From CAMDHY01 sp046156265 (lineage in GTDB: Bacteria; Pseudomonadota; Alphaproteobacteria; Rhizobiales; Segnochrobactraceae), in contig NZ_JAWDIR010000043.1 of NCBI RefSeq assembly GCF_046156265.1, positions 248,001-312,000 on the forward strand: a stretch of DNA of 64,000 nucleotides. Direction: 5' to 3'. The position numbers and the translations under genes were made by a program. The notes under the pieces were generated by a model. The model was not told the DNA's origin. It was given only the letters and a program-made list of their open reading frames with translations, and did no database searches. Positions within the stretch are counted from its first letter, which is position 1. Each line of letters begins with the position of its first letter. This document shows positions 9,015 through 16,363 of this stretch, one piece after another.

Positions 9015-10046
9015 ATGAGACGCATCGACCGGCGCGAGGCGCTCGCTCTCATCGCCGCCGGTGCCACCGTCGGCACCGCGGCGGCGACCGGGCCACTGTT
9101 CGCGCAGACGGCGCCCGAGCGCCCCTACACCATCTACATGATCACCTTCCGCGGCGACACGGAGGTGGAGGCGGGCTTCCGCGACTACCTCGCGCAGCGG
9201 CAGATCCCGGTCGAGTACATCAACCGCGACGTCGACCGCGATCCGACCAAGGTGGCCGGCTTCCTCGACGAGATCCGCGCGCTGAAGCCGGACCTCGTCT
9301 ACACCTGGGGCACGCCGGTGACGCTCGCGACCGTCGGTCCCTACGATGCCCCGGACCCGGCGAAATACATCGCCGACCGGCCGGTGATCTTCACGATGGT
9401 GGCGGCGCCGGTGCGCGCCAAGGTGGTGCCGAGCCTCGATTCGTCGGGCCGCAACGTCACCGGGGCGTTCCACGTCGTGCCGCTCGACGCGCAGCTGCGC
9501 GCCATGCAGTCCTACCGGCCATTCGATTCGCTCGGCGTGCTCTACACGGCGACGGAGCAGAACTCCGTCGTGCTCGTGGAGGAGCTCCGTCAGCTCGCCC
9601 CGACCGTCGGCTTCCGCCTCGTCGAGCGGCAGTTCAAGACGGACGCGGCCGGCAAGCCGGTGGCCGACGGGCTCGACACCATGATCCGCGAGATCAAGGA
9701 GGAGGGGGCCGACTGGCTCTATCTGGTGCCCGACACCTTCCTCGGCTCGATCCTCGAGCAGGTGACGCCGATCTGCGAGCAGGTGCTGCTGCCGACCTTC
9801 GGCGCGACCGAGCTCGCCATCCGCTCGGGCGGCGCGGTGACGGGGCTCGTCTGCCGCTACTATTCCGTCGGCCAGCTCGCCGCCTCCAAGGCCGAGCAGA
9901 TCCTGGTGGGTGGCCGGAACCCGGCGATGATCCCGGTCGAGACGCTCAAGCGCTTCTCGCTCATCGTCAACATGCCGCTCGCCAAGAGCTTCCAACTCTA
10001 CCCGCCGCTCGCGATGCTGAACTATGCGGAGGTCATCGTTGAATGA
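9015..10046 (+). CDS. ABC-type substrate-binding protein of the ABC_sub_bind (TrpX-like) family, 343 aa
   Basis: The start at 9015 has a GGGGAAGG ribosome site 6-7 nt upstream. Residues 1-33 look like a Tat-type signal (RIDRREALALIAAGATVG...FAQTAP) with the twin arginine in the expected place. The mature protein has the two-lobe periplasmic-binding pattern: TIYMITFRGDTEVEAGFRDY near the start, LKPDLVYTWGTPVT in the middle, ICEQVLLPTFGATELAIRSG and a final GRNPAMIPVETLKRFSLIVN that is typical of PF04392 proteins. No permease or ATPase gene accompanies it here. It lies 129 bp downstream of the sensor-MFS gene and overlaps the acetyltransferase gene, so it may feed ligand to the membrane sensors rather than to an ABC importer. 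That role is inference. Confidence 0.85.
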   Translation: MRRIDRREALALIAAGATVGTAAATGPLFAQTAPERPYTIYMITFRGDTEVEAGFRDYLAQRQIPVEYINRDVDRDPTKVAGFLDEIRALKPDLVYTWGTPVTLATVGPYDAPDPAKYIADRPVIFTMVAAPVRAKVVPSLDSSGRNVTGAFHVVPLDAQLRAMQSYRPFDSLGVLYTATEQNSVVLVEELRQLAPTVGFRLVERQFKTDAAGKPVADGLDTMIREIKEEGADWLYLVPDTFLGSILEQVTPICEQVLLPTFGATELAIRSGGAVTGLVCRYYSVGQLAASKAEQILVGGRNPAMIPVETLKRFSLIVNMPLAKSFQLYPPLAMLNYAEVIVE

Positions 10047-10773
10047 CCAACCAGCCGATGGCGAGGTGCCGGGTGTGCGTTTCGTCTGGCTCGGCGCCGA
10101 CGCGCTCGACGCCGTCGAGCGGCTGCACCTGCGATCGATCGCGGGGATCGACCGCGGGCTGGTGAAGCCGGAGCGGCGGAGCTTCTTCGAGAGCGTGTTC
10201 GCCGAGCGGGGCGCGGTCGTCGGAGCCATCGTGCCGGGCACCGATGCAGAGGCAGGTGTCTCCGGTGGGCGGCTCGTCGGCTACGGCGTGCTCCTCAGCC
10301 TGCTGGCCGATGGCGAGGACGCCGGCGTGCGGATCGGGCTCGGTGGCAACGAGGGCCTCGCGAAGATCGCCGGCACCGGCGTCGATCCGGGCTTTCGCGG
10401 CCGCGGGCTGCAACGGGCGCTGGTGCGCCGGCGGATCGAGCGGGCGGGGAACCTCGGCTTCCGCCACGTGTTCGCGACTGCGGCACCGGCCAACACGGTG
10501 AGCTGGCGAAATTTGATGGCGGAGGGCTTCGCGATCGTCGACGTGGTCCTCGCCTACGGCAGCCTCGAACGCTACCTGCTGCACCGACCGGTCGACTGCA
10601 CGACCCGTGCGGAGGCGCCAAGCGGCGCCGCGGCGCAGACGTGGTGCCGTGCCGACCGCACCGACGACGTGCGCGTGGCGCTGTCGACGGGCCTGATCGG
10701 CCCGCTGTGGCGCGAGCACGGGCCGGAGGGGCTCGACATCGGGTTCGTGCCGCCACCGGAGGTGCGGCCGTGA
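10039..10773 (+). CDS. GNAT-family N-acetyltransferase, 244 aa
   Basis: The preferred start is TTG at 10039, 6 nt after a GGAGG site at 10028-10032. An in-frame ATG at 10024 lacks a ribosome site. The gene overlaps the substrate-binding protein gene by 8 nt. The acetyl-CoA binding segment GTGVDPGFRGRGLQRALVRRRI matches the GNAT pattern R/Q-x-x-G-x-G/A. The downstream TAAPANTVSWRNLMAEGF is the usual last conserved block. About 65 residues follow the GNAT core with no recognised fold. The acceptor is unknown. Its position directly before alanine racemase suggests an amino-acid or D-amino-acid substrate, but this is only context. Confidence 0.8.
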   Translation: MNDQPADGEVPGVRFVWLGADALDAVERLHLRSIAGIDRGLVKPERRSFFESVFAERGAVVGAIVPGTDAEAGVSGGRLVGYGVLLSLLADGEDAGVRIGLGGNEGLAKIAGTGVDPGFRGRGLQRALVRRRIERAGNLGFRHVFATAAPANTVSWRNLMAEGFAIVDVVLAYGSLERYLLHRPVDCTTRAEAPSGAAAQTWCRADRTDDVRVALSTGLIGPLWREHGPEGLDIGFVPPPEVRP

Positions 10774-11915
10774 GCGCCGGGGCGAAGGTGAGGGCGATGC
10801 TGCCGCCGGTGACGCCACTGCCGCTCAAGGGCGAGGGAGATCCTGCCGGGGCGCGCGTGCTCGTCGACCTCGACGCCATCGCGCGCAACTACCACCGCAT
10901 GGACGGCTACCGCCGCAGCGGCCGCTTCGGTGTCGTGCTGAAGGAGGACGCCTACGGGCTCGGCCTCGAGCCGGTGGCGCGGCGGCTGCGCCGCGAGGGC
11001 TGCGGCGTCTTCTGGGTCGCCGACTTTCCCGAGGGCGTGCGGCTCCGCGCGATTCTCCCGGACGTCGAGATCTATGTGCTGAGCGGCCTCACCGGCCATC
11101 CGGCTGGCGAGCATGCTGCGCATGGTCTCGTGCCGGTGCTTGCCTCGATGGCCGAGCTCGAGGCGACGGTGGCGGCTGGGTCGCGAGTCCGTGTCGGCGT
11201 GATGATCGACGGCGGCCTGGTGCGGCTCGGCCTGACGGACGCCGAGGCGACGGCGCTCGCTGGTCGGCCGGAGGTGTTCGCGAGGCTCGAGGTCGCCTGC
11301 TGGGTGACACAGCTCGCCTGGTTCGAGCGCCCCGATGACGAGCGCAACCTCGCCCAGTTGCAGCGGCTGCGGTCCGCCATCGCGCCACTGCCCGAAGCTC
11401 CGATCTCGATCGCCTGCTCGGCGGCGCTGTTCATGGATCCCTCGCTGCACGGCGACCTGTTGCGGGTCGGCAGCGCGCTCTACGGCGTGCAGGGGACGCC
11501 GGGCTATCCGCAGCCGGTGGAGCAGGTGATCGAGGCGACGGCGCCAGTGATCCGCATCGTTTCGGTGGGGGAGGGCACGCCGATCGGCTACGGCGGCGGC
11601 CACGTCACCCGGCGACCGTCACGGATCGCCACCATCGGCATCGGCTACGCGACCGGCCTGCCGGTGGCGATGGCTGATCGCGGCGCGGTCGCCATCAGGG
11701 GCCGGCGGGCGCCGCTGGTGGGGCGGCTGTCGATGAACCTCGCCACCGTCGACATCACCGATTTTGCGGAAGACGAGGTGCGGCCGGGGGACTTCGTCGA
11801 GATCACCGGACGGACGATCTCGCTCGCCGAGATGGCGGCGAGCGCAGCGACGGTGTCGAACGAGGTGCTGGTGCGGCTCGGCAGAACGCTGCCGCGGCTC
11901 TATCGCGGGGCGTGA
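10770..11915 (+). CDS. alr: Alanine racemase (PLP-dependent), 381 aa
   Basis: GTG start at 10770 overlaps the preceding stop (GTGA) with GGAGG 7 nt upstream. The PLP lysine is K58 in VVLKEDAYGLGLEP, a variant of the usual KADAYGHG. The barrel motifs IDGGLVRLGL and LLRVGSALYGV are present. The second catalytic tyrosine is Y274 in PIGYGGGHV, and LVGRLSMNLATVDITD is the conserved C-terminal strand. It interconverts L- and D-alanine for peptidoglycan or D-alanine catabolism. The slight divergence of the Lys motif and the location in a signalling/transport operon suggest a dedicated second racemase, possibly with another amino-acid preference, rather than the housekeeping enzyme. Confidence 0.88.
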   Translation: MSAGAKVRAMLPPVTPLPLKGEGDPAGARVLVDLDAIARNYHRMDGYRRSGRFGVVLKEDAYGLGLEPVARRLRREGCGVFWVADFPEGVRLRAILPDVEIYVLSGLTGHPAGEHAAHGLVPVLASMAELEATVAAGSRVRVGVMIDGGLVRLGLTDAEATALAGRPEVFARLEVACWVTQLAWFERPDDERNLAQLQRLRSAIAPLPEAPISIACSAALFMDPSLHGDLLRVGSALYGVQGTPGYPQPVEQVIEATAPVIRIVSVGEGTPIGYGGGHVTRRPSRIATIGIGYATGLPVAMADRGAVAIRGRRAPLVGRLSMNLATVDITDFAEDEVRPGDFVEITGRTISLAEMAASAATVSNEVLVRLGRTLPRLYRGA

Positions 11916-11936
11916 ACCTGCTCCGCCGCTGCGCTT

Positions 11937-12353
11937 TCAGGCGACGGGCAGGCGGAAGCTGACGACGTTGTGGCCGTCGTCGCGCCGGTAGGTGAAGTCC
12001 TCGGACATCGTGCGGACGAGATGGACACCAAGGCCGCCGATACGGCGCTCCTCCATCTCGGCCTCGACGTCGGGCGCCGCCATCGCCGTCGGGTCGAACG
12101 GTGCTCCGGCATCGACGAGCGTGCCGACGACGCGGCCATCATCGAGCTTCACCGTCAGCTTCAAGGGGCCCGCGTCAGCGCCCGCATAGCCGTACTTGAC
12201 GATGTTGGTGACGAGTTCCTCGACGATCAGCGCAAGCGTGTAGCCCGTGCGCGGCGGCAGCTCGTTCTCTTCGACGAAGGTTTCCAGGGCTGACTCGACG
12301 ACCGGGAGAGCCCCGGCGTCGGCCGTCAGCGTAATGTCGATGCCGTCGGCCAT
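11937..12353 (-). CDS. RsbW-type ATP-binding anti-sigma factor/serine kinase, 138 aa
   Basis: A small GHKL ATPase domain with the N box EELVTNIVKYGY (N50), the G1 box TLVDAGAPFDP (D81) and the glycine-rich G2 box RRIGGLGVHLVRTM (residues 104-116). Length fits RsbW/SpoIIAB-like proteins. Start at 12353 is supported by GAGGA upstream; a longer reading has no ribosome site. Such proteins bind and inhibit a sigma factor or act as serine kinases on STAS antagonists, opposed by SpoIIE phosphatases such as the one at 1195-3330. No STAS partner is encoded in the window. It converges on the alanine racemase gene with only 21 bp between stops. Confidence 0.85.
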   Translation of the reverse strand: MADGIDITLTADAGALPVVESALETFVEENELPPRTGYTLALIVEELVTNIVKYGYAGADAGPLKLTVKLDDGRVVGTLVDAGAPFDPTAMAAPDVEAEMEERRIGGLGVHLVRTMSEDFTYRRDDGHNVVSFRLPVA

Positions 12354-12499
12354 GCGCGCAACATTCCTCGCCCCGGACAATGACGGGCCGGTCCGGCCGC
12401 GCGACTCCACCCCCCGGCGGCGCTTTCGTCAACCCTGCGACGCCCAACAGTGTGAACCTCTACCGCGCGACGGTGCCGGAGCTGAATGCCCGTCACCGC

Positions 12500-13225
12500 T
12501 CACACTCCGCCGGCGACAGTGAGGAAGCGGCGGCGATCGTCCTCCAGGACGACGGCGGTGAGGCGGCCGGTGTAGACGGCGCCCGTGTCGACATTGATCC
12601 GGTTCGGCAGCGATTCGGGAGCATCGGTGGGCGTATGGCCGTGCACGACGACGCGGCCGTGGAAGTCGGTGGAGCCGAGGAACGGCTCGCGGATCCAGAT
12701 GAGGTCGCGCGGTGCCTGGCGATCGAGGGGCACGCCTGGCCGGACGCCCGCGTGGCAGAAGAAGTAGCCGCCGATCTCGAAGCTGAGGGGCAGCGTCTCG
12801 AGGAAGTGGCGGTGCCGCGACGGCAAATGCGCATCGAACGCCGCCACGAGGTGGTCGGGATGGCCGAGCAGCGCCGGGCTCGCCTGGTCGACGCCGTACG
12901 AGGCCATCGTCTGGACGCCGCCGTAGCGCAGGAACACTTCGGCATCGTCGCCACCGGAGATGAACTGCAGGAGGCAGTCCTCGTGATTGCCCTTCAGACA
13001 GACGATCTCGCTGGCTGCGAGCCGCGGCGTCAGCAGGCGCTCGATGACGTCGTGGGTCCGCGGACCGCGATCGACATAATCGCCGAGGTGGACGACGACG
13101 GAGCGCCGCGCCGGCCAGGCCGACAGATCGGCGGCGATGGCGTCGTGCAGCGCCTCGAGCAGGTCGAAGCGGCCGTGCACGTCGCCGATGGCGTAGACGC
13201 GTGTCCCCGCGTCGAGCAGCGACAC
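12500..13225 (-). CDS. PPP-family metallophosphatase (ApaH/serine-threonine phosphatase-like), 241 aa
   Basis: All signature motifs of the PPP superfamily are present: GDVHGR (D15, H17), GDYVDRG (D49, D52) and KGNHE (N80, H81), followed by FCHAGVRPG and VVHGHTPT that supply the remaining metal ligands. It is likely a dinuclear-metal phosphatase acting on phosphoproteins or Ap4A. The start is GTG at 13225, with weak upstream GGCGGA; no better in-frame start exists. It lies 13 bp downstream of the hdeD-like gene on the same strand and may share its transcript, which would fit a stress role. The family is often annotated as serine/threonine protein phosphatase; substrate specificity cannot be read from sequence. 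Confidence 0.88.
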   Translation of the reverse strand: MSLLDAGTRVYAIGDVHGRFDLLEALHDAIAADLSAWPARRSVVVHLGDYVDRGPRTHDVIERLLTPRLAASEIVCLKGNHEDCLLQFISGGDDAEVFLRYGGVQTMASYGVDQASPALLGHPDHLVAAFDAHLPSRHRHFLETLPLSFEIGGYFFCHAGVRPGVPLDRQAPRDLIWIREPFLGSTDFHGRVVVHGHTPTDAPESLPNRINVDTGAVYTGRLTAVVLEDDRRRFLTVAGGV

Positions 13226-13238
13226 GCGTCCGCCGTCG

Positions 13239-13808
13239 TCAGCGCTTGGCGCGAAGCGCGAGGCCGAATGAAATCCAGGCGACGCCCTGGAAGATCAGGT
13301 CGATGCCGAGGATCATGCCGATGAGCCAGATCGAGTTGATCGGCCAGCCGACGCCGATGAGGATGCCGAACAGCACGGTGAAGACGCCGGCGGCGACCAT
13401 CCAGCCCCAGCCTTCGCCGGGCCTCGCGTCGAAGCCGGCGATGACGCGCAGCACGCCGACGGCGAACAGCACGGCGGCGAGCATCAGCGTGAAGCCGGCC
13501 GCGGCCAGCGCCGGGTCGACGAGGGCGATGACGCCGGCAGCGGCGTAGAGGAGGCCGCTCAGCAGCCAGTAGATCGTCTTGCCCCAGGTCTTGGCGCCGA
13601 ACGCCTGCACGATCTCGACGACGCCGGCGACGATCAGCATGACGCCGGTCACCACCATGACAGCGACGGTGGCCGCGAACAGGTTGCCGAGCGCGATCAT
13701 GCCGAAGAGGATCATGAAGACGCCCGCGGCGACGAACCATCCCCACTTCTTGCGGATCTCGACGAGCTTGGCGCCCAGCGGCGCGCCGGACGGCATCGGA
13801 GTGGCCAT
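13239..13808 (-). CDS. HdeD-family inner membrane protein, 189 aa
   Basis: Six hydrophobic helices span most of the protein. The family pattern of repeated short loops is visible: GWFVAAGVFMILFGMIALGN, GVMLIVAGVVEIVQAFGAK, YWLLSGLLYAAAGVIALVDP and IGMILGIDLIFQGVAWISFG. The length matches HdeD proteins (about 180-200 residues), which in Escherichia coli are linked to acid resistance. The repeat of a WGW motif (KKWGWFVAAG and EGWGWMVAAG) shows the internal duplication typical of the family. It precedes the PPP phosphatase gene in the same direction. The exact biochemical activity of HdeD proteins is not established. Confidence 0.88.
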   Translation of the reverse strand: MATPMPSGAPLGAKLVEIRKKWGWFVAAGVFMILFGMIALGNLFAATVAVMVVTGVMLIVAGVVEIVQAFGAKTWGKTIYWLLSGLLYAAAGVIALVDPALAAAGFTLMLAAVLFAVGVLRVIAGFDARPGEGWGWMVAAGVFTVLFGILIGVGWPINSIWLIGMILGIDLIFQGVAWISFGLALRAKR

Positions 13809-14048
13809 CGGGATATCCTGTTCTTCGGTTGGCGCCCGGTCGCGCGGCGACTCGCGGGCTCGCAGTCAGCGTGCGCAGACTAGCGCGGCAGGCGAGCGGC
13901 GGGAAACAGGATTGCGGCCGTCACCCGGCGAGACGGTGCGGCACGTCGGCCGCCAGTTTTTCTCGGCCGCCGTTTCCCGGGCCGCGGTTGCCTCGACGAG
14001 GCCGGGTGCTTATCGCTCGCCTGAGCTAGGGAGCGCGAGGAGCCGGTG

Positions 14049-14648
14049 ATGGATGCAAGGGCTGAAGCGGGCGAGATCGTCCCGGCACGCAAGCTCAAGG
14101 GACGGGTCGTGGCACTGTTCGCCACCACCAATCCGAAGCACTTCGAGACGGCGGCTGTCGACCGGCTGGCGCTTGGCCTCGACGGCATCGCCGGCGACCG
14201 CCACGGCGGCTTCGAGCGCCGCTCCAGCGGCCGCGAGCCCTGGTATCCGCGCGGTACGCCGATCCGCAACGGCCGGCACCTGTCGATCCTGTCGGTGGAG
14301 GACCTCGCCGAGATCGCCCGCCGCCTCGAGGTCCCGGAGGTCGATGCGGCGAGCATCGGGGCGAACCTGGTGGTCGAGGGCATCCCGCGGCTGACGATGC
14401 TGCCGCGCGGCACGCGGCTTGTGGTCGGGGCAGTGGCGGCGCTCAACGTCGACGACCAGAACGCGCCCTGCCGGATCGCTGGCCGCAGCCTGGCACGCCA
14501 CCTCGATCGCCCCGAGATCGAACTCGGGTTCGCGAAGGTGGCGCAACGGTTGCGTGGCGTCGTCGCCGCGGTCGACCGCGCCGGGGAGATCGCCGTGGGC
14601 GACGAGATCGTCGCGCACCTGCCCGAGCAGTGGATCTACCGACCCTGA
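14049..14648 (+). CDS. MOSC-domain protein, 199 aa
   Basis: The protein has the MOSC beta-barrel pattern: LDGIAGDRHGGFERR near residue 50, SILSVEDLAEIARRL, then IGANLVVEGIPRLTMLPRGTRLVVG and NAPCRIAGRSL with the conserved cysteine. In MOSC proteins that Cys in an NxPC-type motif carries sulfur for or from the molybdenum cofactor. Start at ATG 14049 is preferred over GTG 14046 because GAGGAG at 14037-14042 is then 6 nt away. It converges on trmO with 13 bp between stops. A molybdenum hydroxylase is encoded at 33296-36989, a possible client, but MOSC substrates vary widely (hydroxylated purines, amidoximes) and the assignment is open. Confidence 0.85.
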   Translation: MDARAEAGEIVPARKLKGRVVALFATTNPKHFETAAVDRLALGLDGIAGDRHGGFERRSSGREPWYPRGTPIRNGRHLSILSVEDLAEIARRLEVPEVDAASIGANLVVEGIPRLTMLPRGTRLVVGAVAALNVDDQNAPCRIAGRSLARHLDRPEIELGFAKVAQRLRGVVAAVDRAGEIAVGDEIVAHLPEQWIYRP

Positions 14649-14661
14649 GCCTCGGGCCGGC

Positions 14662-15159
14662 TCAGTCGAAGGCGGCGTAGGCGATGGCGTCGACGCTCGG
14701 CACGTAGGGTTTGACGTCGAGGAGCGGGGTACCGTCGAGGCAGTCCAGCATGCCGATCTCGAGCTGACCCGCGTCGAGGTCGAGCGAGAGGAGCGGCACC
14801 ACGCCCATCGCGATCGGATTCGGACGCGCCGGCGAGCGCAGCGAGAAGACGCCACGCGGTCCGCCGGCATGGCGGGGAATCTGCACGATGACGTCCCGGC
14901 GGGAGCGGTCCATCCAGTAGAGCACGACGAGGTGACTGACGCCCTCAAGGCCCGCGAGGCCGGGGCGGTAGGGCGCCTCGATCTCCAGCCTCGCGGTGCC
15001 GCCCTTCTCGCGCGCGGTGCGGACGTTCTTCGGACAGTCCGCCAGCGTCCGCCACGGCGTGCGGATACGGCCGATGAAGACGACACGGGCGTCGCCGGAC
15101 AGGGCGCCCGGATCGGGCGTCACCGTCAGTTCGCCGGGCCGGACGCCGCCCCGTTCCAT
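14662..15159 (-). CDS. trmO: tRNA (N6-threonylcarbamoyladenosine(37)-N6)-methyltransferase TrmO
   Basis: A 165-residue protein with the TsaA/YaeB beta-barrel signature: FIGRIRTPWRTLADCPKN near the start, LEGVSHLVVLYWMDRS in the middle and the SAM-binding block FSLRSPARPNPIAMGVVPLL, ending in a conserved DGTPLLDVKPYVPSVD. TrmO uses S-adenosylmethionine to methylate t6A37 in tRNAs that read ACY codons. The start at 15159 excludes a longer in-frame upstream extension with no conserved content. The domain length matches the N-terminal catalytic part of E. coli TrmO without its C-terminal extension, as is common in alphaproteobacteria. Confidence 0.9.
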   Translation of the reverse strand: MERGGVRPGELTVTPDPGALSGDARVVFIGRIRTPWRTLADCPKNVRTAREKGGTARLEIEAPYRPGLAGLEGVSHLVVLYWMDRSRRDVIVQIPRHAGGPRGVFSLRSPARPNPIAMGVVPLLSLDLDAGQLEIGMLDCLDGTPLLDVKPYVPSVDAIAYAAFD

Positions 15160-15347
15160 CGTTTCGCCTCGCCTCGTCTGCCGGGGGATGTGTGGCGTGT
15201 GGGTAACAACTCTTTCATGGTGATCGCGGATTGTCACGAACGGTCGCCCCGGGGCCTTTGCGGTGAGGCGGACGTGTTCTAGGTCTGCTAGAGGTTCGCT
15301 TGGCGTGCCCGTCTCGGCCGCTACGCTTGTACATGTGTGAGGTCGGA

Positions 15348-16214
15348 ATGGCGGTTCGGTTTGGCTGGCGTGGAGGGGCAGGCGTGCTGCTCGCGGCGGC
15401 GATCTCGGTCCCGGCCGTCGCCCAGGACCCGACGCCGGTGACACCGGCTCAGCCAAACTACGGCGCGCCCGACGCACCGCTGATGTCGCCGGAGTCCAGC
15501 TCGACCTGGATCATCACCGTAAAGGCGACCGGCAACGTCTCGCCGGACTTCCTCGGCGCCAAGACCTACACCGCGATCGGCTACCCGCTGTTCTCGTTCC
15601 GCAAGGCCGACACGCCGGAGGGCTTCTCGGCCGCTGACGACGGCATCGACTTCTCGCTCTACGGCAACGAGTACTTCAACCTCGGCCCGGTCGCCCGCTA
15701 CCGGGCCGGCCGCTACAACGGCTCCGACCGCAAGCTGCGTGGCCTCAAGTCGATCCCGTGGACGGTCGAGGTCGGTGGCTATGTCGAAGTGTGGCCGACG
15801 GAATGGCTGCGCGGCCGCGTCGAGGTCCGGCACGGCCTGAACGGTGCGAGCGGCATCGTCTCCGACTTTGCGGTCGACGGTGTCTACAAGCAGGACAAGT
15901 GGACGATCGCCGCCGGTCCGCGCCTGACGCTGGCGACGCAGGACTTCATGCAGATGTACCTCGGCGTGACGCCGCGCGAGGCGGCGCGGAGCACGCGCGT
16001 TGGCCGCTACAAGCCTTCGGGCGGCATCGTCTCGGCTGGCGTTCTCGCCGGTGCCGGCTATCAGTGGGACGAGAACTGGACGGTGTCCCTCTACGGCCAG
16101 TACGACCGCCTCGTCGACCAGGCCGCCAACAGCCCGATCGTCAAGAACATCGGCTCCGCCAACCAGTTCGGCGTCGGCGCTACCATCGGCTACTCGTTCC
16201 CCGTCAAGTTCTGA
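15348..16214 (+). CDS. MipA/OmpV-family outer membrane protein, 288 aa
   Basis: A signal peptide (VRFGWRGGAGVLLAAAISVPAVAQ) precedes a beta-rich mature protein with alternating aromatic strands and a terminal aromatic (GATIGYSFPVKF), the hallmark of outer membrane barrels. Internal strands such as SPDFLGAKTYTAIGYPLFSFR, FNLGPVARYRAGRYNGSD and GGYVEVWPTEWLRGRVEVRHG match the MipA/OmpV family, whose members act as scaffold or porin-like proteins. Start at ATG 15348 has GAGGTCGGA just upstream; alternatives at 15300 (TTG) and 15333 would lengthen the signal region. It is monocistronic and followed by a strong hairpin. Substrate is unknown. Confidence 0.85.
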   Translation: MAVRFGWRGGAGVLLAAAISVPAVAQDPTPVTPAQPNYGAPDAPLMSPESSSTWIITVKATGNVSPDFLGAKTYTAIGYPLFSFRKADTPEGFSAADDGIDFSLYGNEYFNLGPVARYRAGRYNGSDRKLRGLKSIPWTVEVGGYVEVWPTEWLRGRVEVRHGLNGASGIVSDFAVDGVYKQDKWTIAAGPRLTLATQDFMQMYLGVTPREAARSTRVGRYKPSGGIVSAGVLAGAGYQWDENWTVSLYGQYDRLVDQAANSPIVKNIGSANQFGVGATIGYSFPVKF

Positions 16215-16228
16215 ACGCGGACCACGCG

Positions 16229-16255
16229 GCGGCCCCGCCTTGCCGGCGGGGCCGC
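16229..16255. terminator. GC-rich hairpin downstream of the MipA-like gene
   Basis: A perfect 11-bp stem (GCGGCCCCGCC at 16229-16239 and its complement at 16245-16255) with loop TTGCC lies 15 bp after the stop codon. There is no long T run, as is common in GC-rich genomes, so termination efficiency is uncertain. Confidence 0.6.
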
Positions 16256-16363
16256 GTCGGCGCGTCCTCGGTGTGCTTGCGCGCGGTATCAGCCGGCGGG
16301 GCCGGGTGCTAACGTGCCGCCGCCGGGCCCGCCCGCCGCCCGGCGTGTCGATGGGGTCAAAGC

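Noticed and set aside
7695..10241. Very long minus-strand open frame across several genes
   Set aside because: It spans three genes with clear families on the plus strand and shows no domain.
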